From contig RHAS01000008.1 of the NCBI GenBank assembly GCA_010028615.1, positions 1 to 13,843 on the forward strand: a DNA stretch of 13,843 nucleotides, read 5' to 3'. This stretch comes from Actinomycetota bacterium (lineage in GTDB: Bacteria; Actinomycetota; Actinomycetes; Actinomycetales; Microbacteriaceae). A model generated the notes under the pieces. It had not been told where the DNA came from and made no database searches. It saw only the letters and a program-made list of their open reading frames with translations. Position numbers and translations under genes: made by a program. Below, piece after piece: positions 1 through 7,057 of this stretch (within the stretch, counting starts at the first letter, position 1; each line of letters opens with the position of its first letter).

Positions 1-371
1 AATCTCATGAAAGCAACTTCGTCGAGCTTTCTGAGTGGCTCCAAGATGGTCAAACCGACCTCTTTTGCCTCCACCTGAGCCACTCCGGTAGCTCTGATGG
101 TTTCCTCTACTGTCTGAGCTAGCATCGCTAGATCGGACTCGGTAACAGGTCTTCCCTGGCATGCCTTTCGAACACCGTTGACGATTTTGTCGCGGCTGAA
201 AGGCTCCGAAGAACCACCTCGTTTGACTACCGAGAGGCTTGCGGTCTCGCTGGTTGAGAACCTTTGACCGCATTCTGGGCATTCGCGCCGGCGACGGATC
301 GATGAACCGTCTTCGGCAGCCCTTGAATCAATGACCCTGGAGTCTGCATGGCGACAGAACGGGCAGTGCAT
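1..371 (-). CDS. nrdR: NrdR transcriptional repressor of ribonucleotide reductase genes (partial, C-terminus off the left edge)
   Basis: NrdR is a zinc-ribbon/ATP-cone repressor that senses ATP/dATP and represses ribonucleotide reductase operons. The visible 123 residues begin [17 protein letters not shown]. The zinc ribbon is formed by Cys3, Cys6, Cys31 and Cys34 (CPFC and CPEC), with the basic run RRRR at 26-29 before the second pair. The ATP-cone starts near residue 48 (VVKRGG) and continues through [16 protein letters not shown]. The family is usually about 150 residues, so only the last ~25-30 are missing. The start is the ATG at 371, which has a strong AAGGAG ribosome binding site at 378-383 with a 6-nt spacer. 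Two NrdR boxes lie 64-110 nt upstream, so the gene is probably autoregulated or heads an operon with a reductase gene beyond the window. Identity is near certain; the downstream partner is unknown. Confidence 0.96.
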   Translation of the reverse strand, partial: MHCPFCRHADSRVIDSRAAEDGSSIRRRRECPECGQRFSTSETASLSVVKRGGSSEPFSRDKIVNGVRKACQGRPVTESDLAMLAQTVEETIRATGVAQVEAKEVGLTILEPLRKLDEVAFMR

Positions 372-427
372 GCTTTTCTCCTTGCGAATTGGGGCTTTTC
401 AGCCATTTTTGGGGTCATAGGAACTCA

Positions 428-433
428 ACTATA
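428..433 (-). promoter_or_regulatory. Probable -10 hexamer of the nrdR promoter
   Basis: Read on the minus strand this is TATAGT, five of six matches to TATAAT, 57 nt upstream of the nrdR start codon. It abuts NrdR box 1, so bound repressor would cover the polymerase site. No convincing -35 hexamer is seen at 16-18 nt spacing, so this call is tentative. Confidence 0.45.
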
Positions 434-434
434 C

Positions 435-450
435 ACACAAGATGTGGGGA
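435..450. promoter_or_regulatory. NrdR box 1 (promoter-proximal to nrdR)
   Basis: The plus-strand site ACACAAGATGTGGGGA matches the known NrdR-box pattern (acaCwAtATaTwGtgt) at its central positions C, W, A, A, T, T and G. It is the weaker of two boxes. The second box starts 15 bp further on, which puts the centres 31 bp apart, about three helical turns, the phasing typical of paired NrdR boxes. It directly adjoins the nrdR -10-like hexamer at 428-433, a suitable position for repression. Confidence 0.8.
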
Positions 451-465
451 TATTTAAGTTTTCCG

Positions 466-481
466 TCCCTATATCTTGTGG
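466..481. promoter_or_regulatory. NrdR box 2 (strong)
   Basis: The plus-strand site TCCCTATATCTTGTGG matches the NrdR-box core in full (C-W-A-T-A-T-M-T-T-G-T-G). It pairs with the box at 435-450. Both lie between nrdR and the divergent flavin reductase gene, but they are far closer to the nrdR start (about 95-110 nt) than to the reductase start (over 200 nt), so nrdR is the likely target. Confidence 0.85.
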
Positions 482-688
482 TTTTAACCGCTTGTTACAA
501 AATTTCAGGGTTTGTCGGCGTGTTGCCCGATTTAGAGCCGAAGTAGCCCCGAAAACCTTAACCTTCAACAAAAGATTTAACCTTTCCGTTACATATTTTT
601 GCTCCAGAAACCCATAACTTACCCCGCTCCTCCGACATTCAAGGCTTGGGGCTGAGTTAGCCTTACTTGGAAGAAGAAAAGGCAAAAA

Positions 689-1189
689 ATGCAAGAAATC
701 AAAGATCAGACTGAGGCCCTAAAACAGGCCTTTCGCAGACATGCATCTGGAGTTTGCTTGATAACACTCAATGATCAAAGCGGAAACCCGGTAGGTTTCA
801 CGGCTACCAGCGTAACCTCGCTCGGATCTAATCCAGCACTGGCAACTTTTAATGTGGCTCGCGGTGCTAGCAGCTGGCGAGCTTTGAAGGATGCAAAACA
901 TGTCGCGATTTCTATGTTGCAAGAAAACTCCGTCGAACTTTCCAAGAAGATGGCAGGAGACCACACCAAAAGATTCCTTGATGATGACTGGTTCAGAGAA
1001 GAAAGTCATCAGCTACCAATTTTTAACGCAGTGAATGCAGTTCTCATTTGTCGAGTACGTGAGTATCACGAGGTTGAACTAAACGCGGTTTTTGTTGTTG
1101 ATATCGAAAGCGGGCTATTGCCCGAAGAGTTCCCCAGCTTGCTCTACCATCAGCGAGGATACGTCATTCCTGGCCGACGTCTCGACTGA
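689..1189 (+). CDS. Flavin reductase-like, FMN-binding split-barrel protein
   Basis: This 166-residue protein fits the flavin reductase-like family (HpaC/RutF type). These enzymes use NAD(P)H to reduce FMN or FAD, usually to supply a partner monooxygenase. An N-terminal helix (FRRHASGV) leads into strand VCLITL, then the flavin-site signature GFTATSVTSLGSNPAL at about residues 36-51. The C-terminus LLYHQRGYVIP resembles the usual H-x-G/R-Y end of the family. It starts at the ATG at 689 behind a weak AAAAGG site. It is the only plus-strand gene here, and no monooxygenase partner is visible, so the substrate and pathway are unknown. Its last 75 nt overlap the 3' end of dnaE on the opposite strand. 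The family assignment is firm and the specific function is not. Confidence 0.88.
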   Translation: MQEIKDQTEALKQAFRRHASGVCLITLNDQSGNPVGFTATSVTSLGSNPALATFNVARGASSWRALKDAKHVAISMLQENSVELSKKMAGDHTKRFLDDDWFREESHQLPIFNAVNAVLICRVREYHEVELNAVFVVDIESGLLPEEFPSLLYHQRGYVIPGRRLD

Positions 1190-3778
1190 GTTATCTGGCT
1201 CAACAAGATCTAGAACACCTGTTCCAAAGTGCTGTTTTATTTCTGAGATCAAATTTGCATCAACAAAAACTTTTTGTTTCAAGCGATACTCTTTAGTCTC
1301 GCTGGTGGATTTCAAAAATATAAGCACTTCGGTTTGTCCGGGATGTTTGGACAAAATGTTTCCAAGCTGCTCAATATTGGCTCTGGTAGAAAGATGCTCA
1401 GGAATAACAAGACGCAGCGGGCCGCTGAAATTCTTCTGCTGTTGATCGACAGTCCAGATTTCATTGACGTTTAGGGCATAACCATCATCGCGCGGACGCA
1501 TTTTTCCTTTGATGGCCACAATTGAATCGACTTGAAGAATTTCTGAAAACTCGGTGTAGGTCCGAGAAAAAATCATCACGGTTGTTTCCGAATCAAGATC
1601 TTCAATAGTCAAGTTCGCATAGATGTTGCCGCTGCTGCGCGCAGTCTTGACCTCGACCGATGTAATCAAGCCGCTGAGCGTTACAGGTTCATTCTCGACG
1701 AAGTTAGTTCGCATGTTGAAGGTGGCAATTGACTCTGTCGCAACTTGGCGCAGCGTTTCTTCTGCACCTCGAAGTGGGTGGTCACTTAGATACAAGCCGA
1801 GCATTTCTCTTTCGAGTGAAAGTAGTTGCCGCTGAGGCCATTCGGCTAAGTTGGCAATCTTAATTGCGTTCTGCTCCTCTTCGAAATCGCCAAATAGATC
1901 CATTTCACCAGAGGCCTTGGACTTTTTTTGCTTTAGCTCATGTTCGATTAGATCCTCATGGACTTCAAACAGTGCCCGACGAGAGGTGCCAAAACTATCA
2001 AATGCACCGGCCTTGATTAGCGATTCGATTACCTTACGGCTGCAAACACCAGCCGGAACCTTTTCCAAAAAGTCTTGGAACGATGTGAATCGACCGTGTT
2101 GGTTTCTAGCCTCGATTATCTCTTCGACAACCCCGAGTCCCACGTTACGGATAGCCTCCATACCAAATCTGATGTCCTTGCCGACAGCTTGAAAATCAGC
2201 GATTGAGTCATTCACATCCGGAGATAAAACCTTAATGCCAGCCCTTCTGGCCTCGCTTAAATAAACGCCTAGTTTGTCTCTGGAGCTTCGAACTGAAGTC
2301 AACAAGGCAGCCATGTATTCCTGCGGGAAATTCGCTTTCATAAAAGCCGTCCAATAGGAAAGCACTCCGTAGGCCGCGCTGTGGGCTTTATTGAATGCGT
2401 AATCGGCAAAAGGTAGCAACGTGCCCCAGAGTGTCTTGATTGCTTCGTCTGAGAATCCGTTTTGTTTCATACCTGCTGTGAAGTTAAGTAACTGCGCGTC
2501 CAGCTCTTCTTTTTTCTTTTTACCCATGGCTCTTCGCAACTCATCTGCCTGAGCAAGTGAGAAGTTAGCCACCTTCTGAGCAACCGCCATAACCTGTTCC
2601 TGATAAACAATCAGACCATAGGTTGGATCCAAAATCTCAGCTAATGCTTCTTCCAATTCGGGGTGCACTGGAATGTTTTGTTCCAGTCCGTTTTTACGGT
2701 AGGCGTAGGAGGTATGTGAACCCATACCCATTGGACCTGGTCGATACAAAGCGATAGCTGCAGAAATGTGTTCAAACTTAGTTGGCTTTAGGATGCGAAG
2801 AAGCGCTCGCATTTGACCGCTATCGAGCTGAAATACTCCGAGTGTGTCTCCCCTAGAAATCATCTCGTAAGTCAAATTATCTGCATCAAGATCCAAGTCT
2901 TCCAGAACGACATCTACCCCACGGTTGGCCTTAGCATTCTCAATAGCTTTATCAAGAACTGTTAGGTTCCTAAGTCCAAGGAAATCCATTTTCACTAGAC
3001 CAAGTTCTTCACAGGGATGTTGAGCAAAGGCCGTTATTACCGCGCCATCATCTTCTCGCCGAATTACCGGAATCACATCGAGGATCGGTTCCGAGGACAT
3101 AATTACACCCGCGGCGTGAACGCTGGTTTGACGCTTTAGCCCTTCAAGGCCCCTAGCTAATTCAAATACCCGACGCGCATCCGGATCTTCCTCAAGAATT
3201 TTTCTAAACTCGGCTGCCTCGCGATATCTAGAGTTTGAATCTTTAGGAGTGTCAGGGGTTATTGGTTCAAACTCGGTAGGTTCCTCATCAAACTCATCTT
3301 CTAGATCATCGCTGACCTCGACTACCTGTCGCGCATTAGGGTCAACAACCATCTCGGTTAGAGTCATGTCTTTACCAAGTACCATTCTTGGCATCGCTTT
3401 AGTAAGTCGCTCCCCCACTGCATAATCCATCCCGAGGACGCGGGCGGCGTCTTTCAAACTTTGCTTTGCTTTGATTGTTCCGTAAGTAATAATCTGCGCT
3501 ACACGATCATCACCGTATTTTTGAGTGACATACCGGATTACCTCGGATCTGCGGCGATCGTCAAAATCAACATCGATATCCGGCAAGCTGACACGCGCAG
3601 GGTTTAGAAAGCGCTCAAAGAGAAGACCATACTTGATCGGATCTAGAGCTGTGATGCCTAGCGCATAAGCCACCAGCGATCCAGCGGCAGAACCACGGCC
3701 AGGACCGACTCGTATACCTTGAGAGCGCGCCCAGGCTATGAAATCAGCAACCACAAGGAAGTAACCGGAGAAATTCAT
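1115..3778 (-). CDS. dnaE: DNA polymerase III alpha subunit, main (C-terminal) part of a frameshifted dnaE
   Basis: This is the larger part of the replicative polymerase. The Met at 3778 is internal: the same frame stays open up to about 3808 and encodes VNFEIEVIKN just before MNFSGYFLVVADF, a standard DnaE join. The polymerase active site is present as PDIDVDF (Asp411 and Asp413 of the rebuilt protein) and VKMDFLGL (Asp609), with GPGRGSAAGS and ALYRPGPMGM motifs. The helix-hairpin-helix region and an OB-fold (about residues 1043-1122) follow. Rebuilt length is about 1231 residues, against about 1160-1190 for relatives. The excess is an acidic insertion near residues 492-527 and a 29-residue C-terminal tail that is antisense to the flavin reductase gene. 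dnaE is essential, so the split is more likely a sequence error than a true loss. Confidence 0.95.
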   Translation of the reverse strand: MNFSGYFLVVADFIAWARSQGIRVGPGRGSAAGSLVAYALGITALDPIKYGLLFERFLNPARVSLPDIDVDFDDRRRSEVIRYVTQKYGDDRVAQIITYGTIKAKQSLKDAARVLGMDYAVGERLTKAMPRMVLGKDMTLTEMVVDPNARQVVEVSDDLEDEFDEEPTEFEPITPDTPKDSNSRYREAAEFRKILEEDPDARRVFELARGLEGLKRQTSVHAAGVIMSSEPILDVIPVIRREDDGAVITAFAQHPCEELGLVKMDFLGLRNLTVLDKAIENAKANRGVDVVLEDLDLDADNLTYEMISRGDTLGVFQLDSGQMRALLRILKPTKFEHISAAIALYRPGPMGMGSHTSYAYRKNGLEQNIPVHPELEEALAEILDPTYGLIVYQEQVMAVAQKVANFSLAQADELRRAMGKKKKEELDAQLLNFTAGMKQNGFSDEAIKTLWGTLLPFADYAFNKAHSAAYGVLSYWTAFMKANFPQEYMAALLTSVRSSRDKLGVYLSEARRAGIKVLSPDVNDSIADFQAVGKDIRFGMEAIRNVGLGVVEEIIEARNQHGRFTSFQDFLEKVPAGVCSRKVIESLIKAGAFDSFGTSRRALFEVHEDLIEHELKQKKSKASGEMDLFGDFEEEQNAIKIANLAEWPQRQLLSLEREMLGLYLSDHPLRGAEETLRQVATESIATFNMRTNFVENEPVTLSGLITSVEVKTARSSGNIYANLTIEDLDSETTVMIFSRTYTEFSEILQVDSIVAIKGKMRPRDDGYALNVNEIWTVDQQQKNFSGPLRLVIPEHLSTRANIEQLGNILSKHPGQTEVLIFLKSTSETKEYRLKQKVFVDANLISEIKQHFGTGVLDLVEPDNSVETSARNDVSSLMVEQAGELFGQ

Positions 3779-3786
3779 GTTCTTGA

Positions 3787-3810
3787 TTACTTCGATTTCA
3801 AAGTTGACCG
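3787..3810 (-). other. Frameshift site within dnaE (one base missing, or a -1 shift)
   Basis: The conserved DnaE sequence continues across this site only if one nucleotide is restored near 3808, or if the ribosome shifts back by one. No classical X-XXY-YYZ slippery heptamer is present in the zero frame, and no long homopolymer lies here. A single-base sequencing or assembly deletion is the simplest explanation. Confidence 0.9.
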
Positions 3811-4809
3811 AACCTGGTATTCCTCTGGGATATTCGCACCGAATCGTTCGGTCATGCCACGACGAACCTCGGTTTCAAACCAACTTGCCTCAGAATGGCC
3901 GTCTGGGACGTCAAATTTCGGCATCAGATTGCGCTTTTCGAATTTAATGTCCGCCCGCTCTGCAACTAAAAGAGTGTTGTCGCAAGCTTCTGGAAACTCG
4001 CTAAATAACTCGCGCATAACTTTTGCGCTTTTCAGGTAGTAACCAGCGCCATCAAACTTGAAGCGTCTCTCGTCTGTTAACTTTGTGCCTGTTTGAATGC
4101 ACAGCAGCGCTTCCTGCCCGTCAGCATGGCCTGGCGAGGTGTAGTGGAGGTCATTGGTTGCTAAGAGCGGTATACCTAAATCTTTTGAAAGACGGATTAA
4201 TTCGCTAAATGTTCGCTTCTCGACAGATGCCCCGTGATCCATGATTTCGATGAAGTAATTTTCTTTACCAAAGATATCTCTGAACTCTGCAGCGGTTTCC
4301 CTGGCCTTGTCGTATTGGCCAAGCCTCAACCGTGTTTGCACCTCACCACCGGCGCAACCGCTGGTACCGATTATCCCTTTGGCATACTGTGAAAGTAATT
4401 CCCGGTCCATTCTCGGTTGAAAATAAAAACCTTCCAACCAAGCCAGCGAAGACAGCTTGAAAAGATTAAACATGCTTTCGTTGTCTGTGGAAAGCATAGT
4501 CAGGTGAGAGTAAGCGCCTTTGGATAAGTCATCGTCTCCGCCATCTGCCCATAAAGTTTTAGCTTTATGAAATCGTGAGCCGGGAGCAAGATATGCCTCG
4601 ATGCCGATAATCGGCTTAATTCCTCGCTTAGTGGCCTGCTCCCAAAAATCAAAAGCTCCGAAATTGTTGCCGTGATCGGTTATTGCGATAGCCGGCATCT
4701 TAAGTTCAACGGCTTTATCCAGCAGTTCGGTAACCTTAGCGGCACCATCCAACATCGAATAGTCGGTGTGAACGTGCAAATGGACGAAATTATCGTTGCT
4801 ACCGGTCAT
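3787..4809 (-). CDS. dnaE: DNA polymerase III alpha subunit, N-terminal PHP-domain part of a frameshifted dnaE
   Basis: The first 334 residues are a normal DnaE N-terminus: FVHLHVHTDYSMLDGA and AITDHGN mark the PHP domain, then IGIEAYLAP, and the palm region begins after about residue 300. At about 3808 the frame is lost. Codons CAG GTT CGG are followed by TCAACT..., giving VRSTLKSK and a TAA at 3787-3789. A reading shifted back by one base gives VNFEIEVIKN and joins the downstream part. The start is the ATG at 4809; the codon just before it is an in-frame TAA, so no longer start is possible. No Shine-Dalgarno sequence is visible. An 83-nt gap separates it from rluD. The product as written would lack all polymerase activity. 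Confidence 0.95.
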   Translation of the reverse strand: MTGSNDNFVHLHVHTDYSMLDGAAKVTELLDKAVELKMPAIAITDHGNNFGAFDFWEQATKRGIKPIIGIEAYLAPGSRFHKAKTLWADGGDDDLSKGAYSHLTMLSTDNESMFNLFKLSSLAWLEGFYFQPRMDRELLSQYAKGIIGTSGCAGGEVQTRLRLGQYDKARETAAEFRDIFGKENYFIEIMDHGASVEKRTFSELIRLSKDLGIPLLATNDLHYTSPGHADGQEALLCIQTGTKLTDERRFKFDGAGYYLKSAKVMRELFSEFPEACDNTLLVAERADIKFEKRNLMPKFDVPDGHSEASWFETEVRRGMTERFGANIPEEYQVRSTLKSK

Positions 4810-4892
4810 TTACTGCTGCTTTTCATGGATAAAGTGCTTCGGGGCATTAGCCTACTTCCAAGCTCCGTCATATAATCTCGCCACTCCGTAAA

Positions 4893-5819
4893 TTAGTCTG
4901 CCCTGAGTATCTGAAGCGAACCCACCAGATCCTCTGGATACTCCGAATCGAAACTCACGTATTCGCCCGTTGTGGGATGGATGAAGCCCAGTTTGATGGC
5001 GTGCAACCACTGCCTAGACATTTTCAGATGTGCAGCTAATTTCGGATCGCAGCCGTAAAGAGTGTCCCCAACCAAGGGATGCTTAAAAGCCGAAAAGTGA
5101 ACTCTAATTTGATGAGTTCTTCCGGTTTCAAGTTCAACCTCAAGTAGTGACGCTGCTCTAAAAGCCTCTAGGGTTTGGTAGTGGGTTATTGAGGGTTTAC
5201 CGTCGTTTGCCACCGTGAACTTGTATTCATGTTTCGGGTGTCTGGCAATCGGCGCATCTATAGTTCCAGAGCTTGGATCTGGATGACCCTGCACAAGAGC
5301 ATGATAGGTCTTATCTACTTTCCGATCACGAAAAGCTTGTTTCATTCTGGAATAAGCAATTTCTGTTCTGGTCAACACCATTAGTCCGCTGGTGCCAACA
5401 TCGAGCCGGCTGACTATTCCCTGGCGTTCGGCAACACCACTGGTTGACATGGTTATGCCGAGCGCTAGCAGCGCTCCTCCGACTGTAGGCCCCGACCAAC
5501 CAACCGATGGGTGCGAGGCAACGCCTTCAGGCTTATCCACGACGACGATGTCCTTGTCCTGGTAGATAACTTTTAGATCTGGAACGAGCTCGGCTACCAA
5601 CTCCAACAGTGGCTTAGGTTTTGGCAGGGTAATCTGCAGCCAGGCATCTTTGAGTAACAAGTCCGATTTTGAAATTGCAATATCGTTTTGAAAAACCGAT
5701 CCGGATTCAATAATTTCAGCGACATATGCGCGGCTGAATCCGAGCAGCTTAGCGATTCCAGCATCTGCCCTGTTTCCGGCAAGACCTTCGGGAACCTGAA
5801 TCATTTTCTGTTCAGTCAC
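4893..5819 (-). CDS. rluD: RluA/RluD-family 23S rRNA pseudouridine synthase
   Basis: This 308-residue enzyme isomerises uridine to pseudouridine in rRNA. An S4-like RNA-binding domain occupies roughly residues 8-60 (RADAGIAKLLGFSR), followed by the synthase fold. The catalytic Asp is Asp140 in VSRLDVGTSGLMV; the usual HRLD of the family is SRLD here (Ser137). The RTHQIRVH motif and QWLHA motif are intact. The start is GTG at 5819, overlapping the lspA stop as GTGA; an alternative ATG lies at 5804. The lspA-rluD-dnaE order matches other actinobacteria, where the gene is usually annotated as an RluA-family or RluD-like protein. The exact target uridines cannot be read from the sequence. Confidence 0.93.
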   Translation of the reverse strand: MTEQKMIQVPEGLAGNRADAGIAKLLGFSRAYVAEIIESGSVFQNDIAISKSDLLLKDAWLQITLPKPKPLLELVAELVPDLKVIYQDKDIVVVDKPEGVASHPSVGWSGPTVGGALLALGITMSTSGVAERQGIVSRLDVGTSGLMVLTRTEIAYSRMKQAFRDRKVDKTYHALVQGHPDPSSGTIDAPIARHPKHEYKFTVANDGKPSITHYQTLEAFRAASLLEVELETGRTHQIRVHFSAFKHPLVGDTLYGCDPKLAAHLKMSRQWLHAIKLGFIHPTTGEYVSFDSEYPEDLVGSLQILRAD

Positions 5820-6316
5820 TTCTTACCGCCTATTGGCTCACCGCGTATGAACTTGATGGCAATAATCGTCGCCGGAATAGTTATTGCCATGTCGGCAATG
5901 TTAAAAATAGGAAAGTTGAATGGAATCTGAATGAAATCAACCACGTGACCATTTGGAAATCCTGGGTCTTTGGTTATTCGATCGATTAGGTTTCCGACTA
6001 CTCCTCCAAGAGCTGCGCCACCTAATATCAACCATGATTTTGTCCTGAACCTTGGAACGAAAAATAGAAGCGCTAATGTGGCCAAGGTTGAAGTTATTGT
6101 GAAAAACCAAGTGTTTGAGCCACCGAGTGAAAAGGCTGCTCGATCATTAAAAGCCAAGGTGAAATGCAGCAGATCCCCCAGAATTGGAACTGGCCTAAAG
6201 GGTTCTAAATACTGCAGAGCAAGAAGTTTGGTCAATTGATCCAGGAAAATTACTGCAAAAGCCACACCAAGCGAAACGAGTAACCCGCTGCGGTTGAACT
6301 TTATTGGCTTGTTCAA
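5816..6316 (-). CDS. lspA: Lipoprotein signal peptidase (signal peptidase II)
   Basis: This 166-residue integral membrane aspartyl protease removes the signal peptide from diacylglyceryl-modified prolipoproteins. Four hydrophobic segments are visible, at about residues 11-28, 68-88, 96-112 and 138-156. Conserved motifs are DQLTK (26-30), FTLAFNDRAAFSLG, GNLIDR (109-113), VVDF with Asp127, and FNIAD with Asp142; Asp127 and Asp142 form the catalytic pair. The only plausible start is TTG at 6316; the frame is closed by a stop at 6341-6343. There is no Shine-Dalgarno sequence, and the divIVA stop lies just 5 nt upstream, so translation probably depends on coupling to divIVA. It overlaps rluD by 4 nt. 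Confidence 0.95.
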   Translation of the reverse strand: MNKPIKFNRSGLLVSLGVAFAVIFLDQLTKLLALQYLEPFRPVPILGDLLHFTLAFNDRAAFSLGGSNTWFFTITSTLATLALLFFVPRFRTKSWLILGGAALGGVVGNLIDRITKDPGFPNGHVVDFIQIPFNFPIFNIADMAITIPATIIAIKFIRGEPIGGKK

Positions 6317-6321
6317 CGCAA

Positions 6322-6966
6322 TCAGATTTGGAAAGTGCTGTTAGTAATAGCTGTCGGTGAGGTAGGCGGCTTTGAAGAAGATGCGGTTGCCTCAAGATCA
6401 CTCAACTGACCTTCAATGTATGCCTTTAGTTTGGCTCGGTAGTCCTTCTCGAAGGTTCTAAGTCTTTGAACATCATTCTCGGCCAAGGCTTTCTCTTGCT
6501 CTAAGCGCTGCATGTCAGCTTTGTGTTGCGCCTCTGCTTCGCGAACGATGCGGGCAGCCGTCGCGTGGCCTTCGGCGATAAGCGCATCACGCTTCTGCAA
6601 ACCATCTTTGACATGCTCTTCGTGAAGTTTTCTAGCCAGTTGCAACAGGTTGTTGGTGTTGTTCGACTCGAAGACTGTGATATCAGGTGCAGCTTCTGGG
6701 AAAGCAGTGTTCGGAGTCATTGACTCAGGTATCGATGCCTCGGCCTGGTTAATCGACTGGAGGTTGCCGCCGTTTCTTTGCAACTCAGCAATTCGACCGT
6801 CAGCAGCTAGCAGGCGTTGACGCAGGTCTTCATTTTCCTGGGTCAGCCTTCTCATCTCGATTACTATCTCATCGAGAAAATCATCTACTTCGTCCTGATC
6901 GTAACCTTCGCGGAACTTGGTAGGTTGAAAACGCTTATTAACTACATCTTCTGGAGTTAAAGGCAT
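6322..6966 (-). CDS. divIVA: DivIVA/Wag31 polar growth and cell division protein
   Basis: This 214-residue coiled-coil protein binds negatively curved membrane and organises polar growth in actinobacteria. The N-terminal membrane-binding domain is conserved: MPLTPEDVVNKRFQPTKFREGYDQ, with the family's F-R-x-GYD motif at 18-23, then DEVDDFLDEI and a first coiled coil to about residue 62. A linker rich in Ser, Pro and Asn (about 65-98) precedes a second coiled coil (about 100-195, ending LKAYIEGQLSDLE) and a Ser/Thr/Pro-rich tail. The ribosome binding site is GAGGAG at 6973-6978, 6 nt before the ATG. The 91-nt gap upstream could hold its own promoter. Its place after yggT and before lspA is standard. 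Confidence 0.95.
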   Translation of the reverse strand: MPLTPEDVVNKRFQPTKFREGYDQDEVDDFLDEIVIEMRRLTQENEDLRQRLLAADGRIAELQRNGGNLQSINQAEASIPESMTPNTAFPEAAPDITVFESNNTNNLLQLARKLHEEHVKDGLQKRDALIAEGHATAARIVREAEAQHKADMQRLEQEKALAENDVQRLRTFEKDYRAKLKAYIEGQLSDLEATASSSKPPTSPTAITNSTFQI

Positions 6967-7005
6967 GGGTGACTCCTCAACATCTTGGTTTACTCAAAAG
7001 CGATA

Positions 7006-7034
7006 ACGCTAAGCCAGTTACAAGGTTACCGCAA
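7006..7034 (-). promoter_or_regulatory. Possible divIVA promoter
   Basis: On the minus strand TTGCGG (7029-7034) is followed after 17 nt by TAGCGT (7006-7011). The -35 is fair and the -10 poor. It is offered because the gap between yggT and divIVA is one of the largest in the cluster and divIVA often has its own promoter. Confidence 0.2.
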
Positions 7035-7057
7035 AATGTGGTGGCTATAGATTATGC

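Larger units (their letters stand above)
372..688. other. Divergent intergenic region between nrdR and the flavin reductase gene
   Basis: This 317-nt region holds the nrdR ribosome binding site, the -10-like element and the two NrdR boxes in its left third. The right two thirds (about 482-688) contain short open frames on both strands with no recognisable protein. I find no convincing promoter pair for the plus-strand reductase gene there. Its ribosome binding site is a modest AAAAGG at 677-682, 6 nt before the ATG. Confidence 0.6.

Noticed and set aside
348..617. 89-residue plus-strand open frame across the nrdR start and NrdR boxes
   Set aside because: It overlaps the conserved nrdR start and regulatory sites, has no ribosome binding site and no recognisable protein character.
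425..694. 89-residue minus-strand open frame in the nrdR/flavin reductase spacer
   Set aside because: It covers the NrdR boxes and has no family resemblance; composition looks like translated non-coding DNA.
1851..2192. 113-residue plus-strand open frame within dnaE
   Set aside because: It is antisense to well-conserved DnaE sequence and resembles no known protein; the same holds for the other long opposite-strand frames over ftsZ, murC and murG.
3776..3808. Intein or split-intein explanation for the divided dnaE
   Set aside because: The two parts join directly with no intein sequence and no splice-junction motifs; only one base separates the frames.
6999..7010. Small hairpin AGCG-TTAT-CGCT followed by TTTT on the minus strand between yggT and divIVA
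   Set aside because: A 4-bp stem with a short T-run is too weak for a terminator, and the cluster continues in the same direction.
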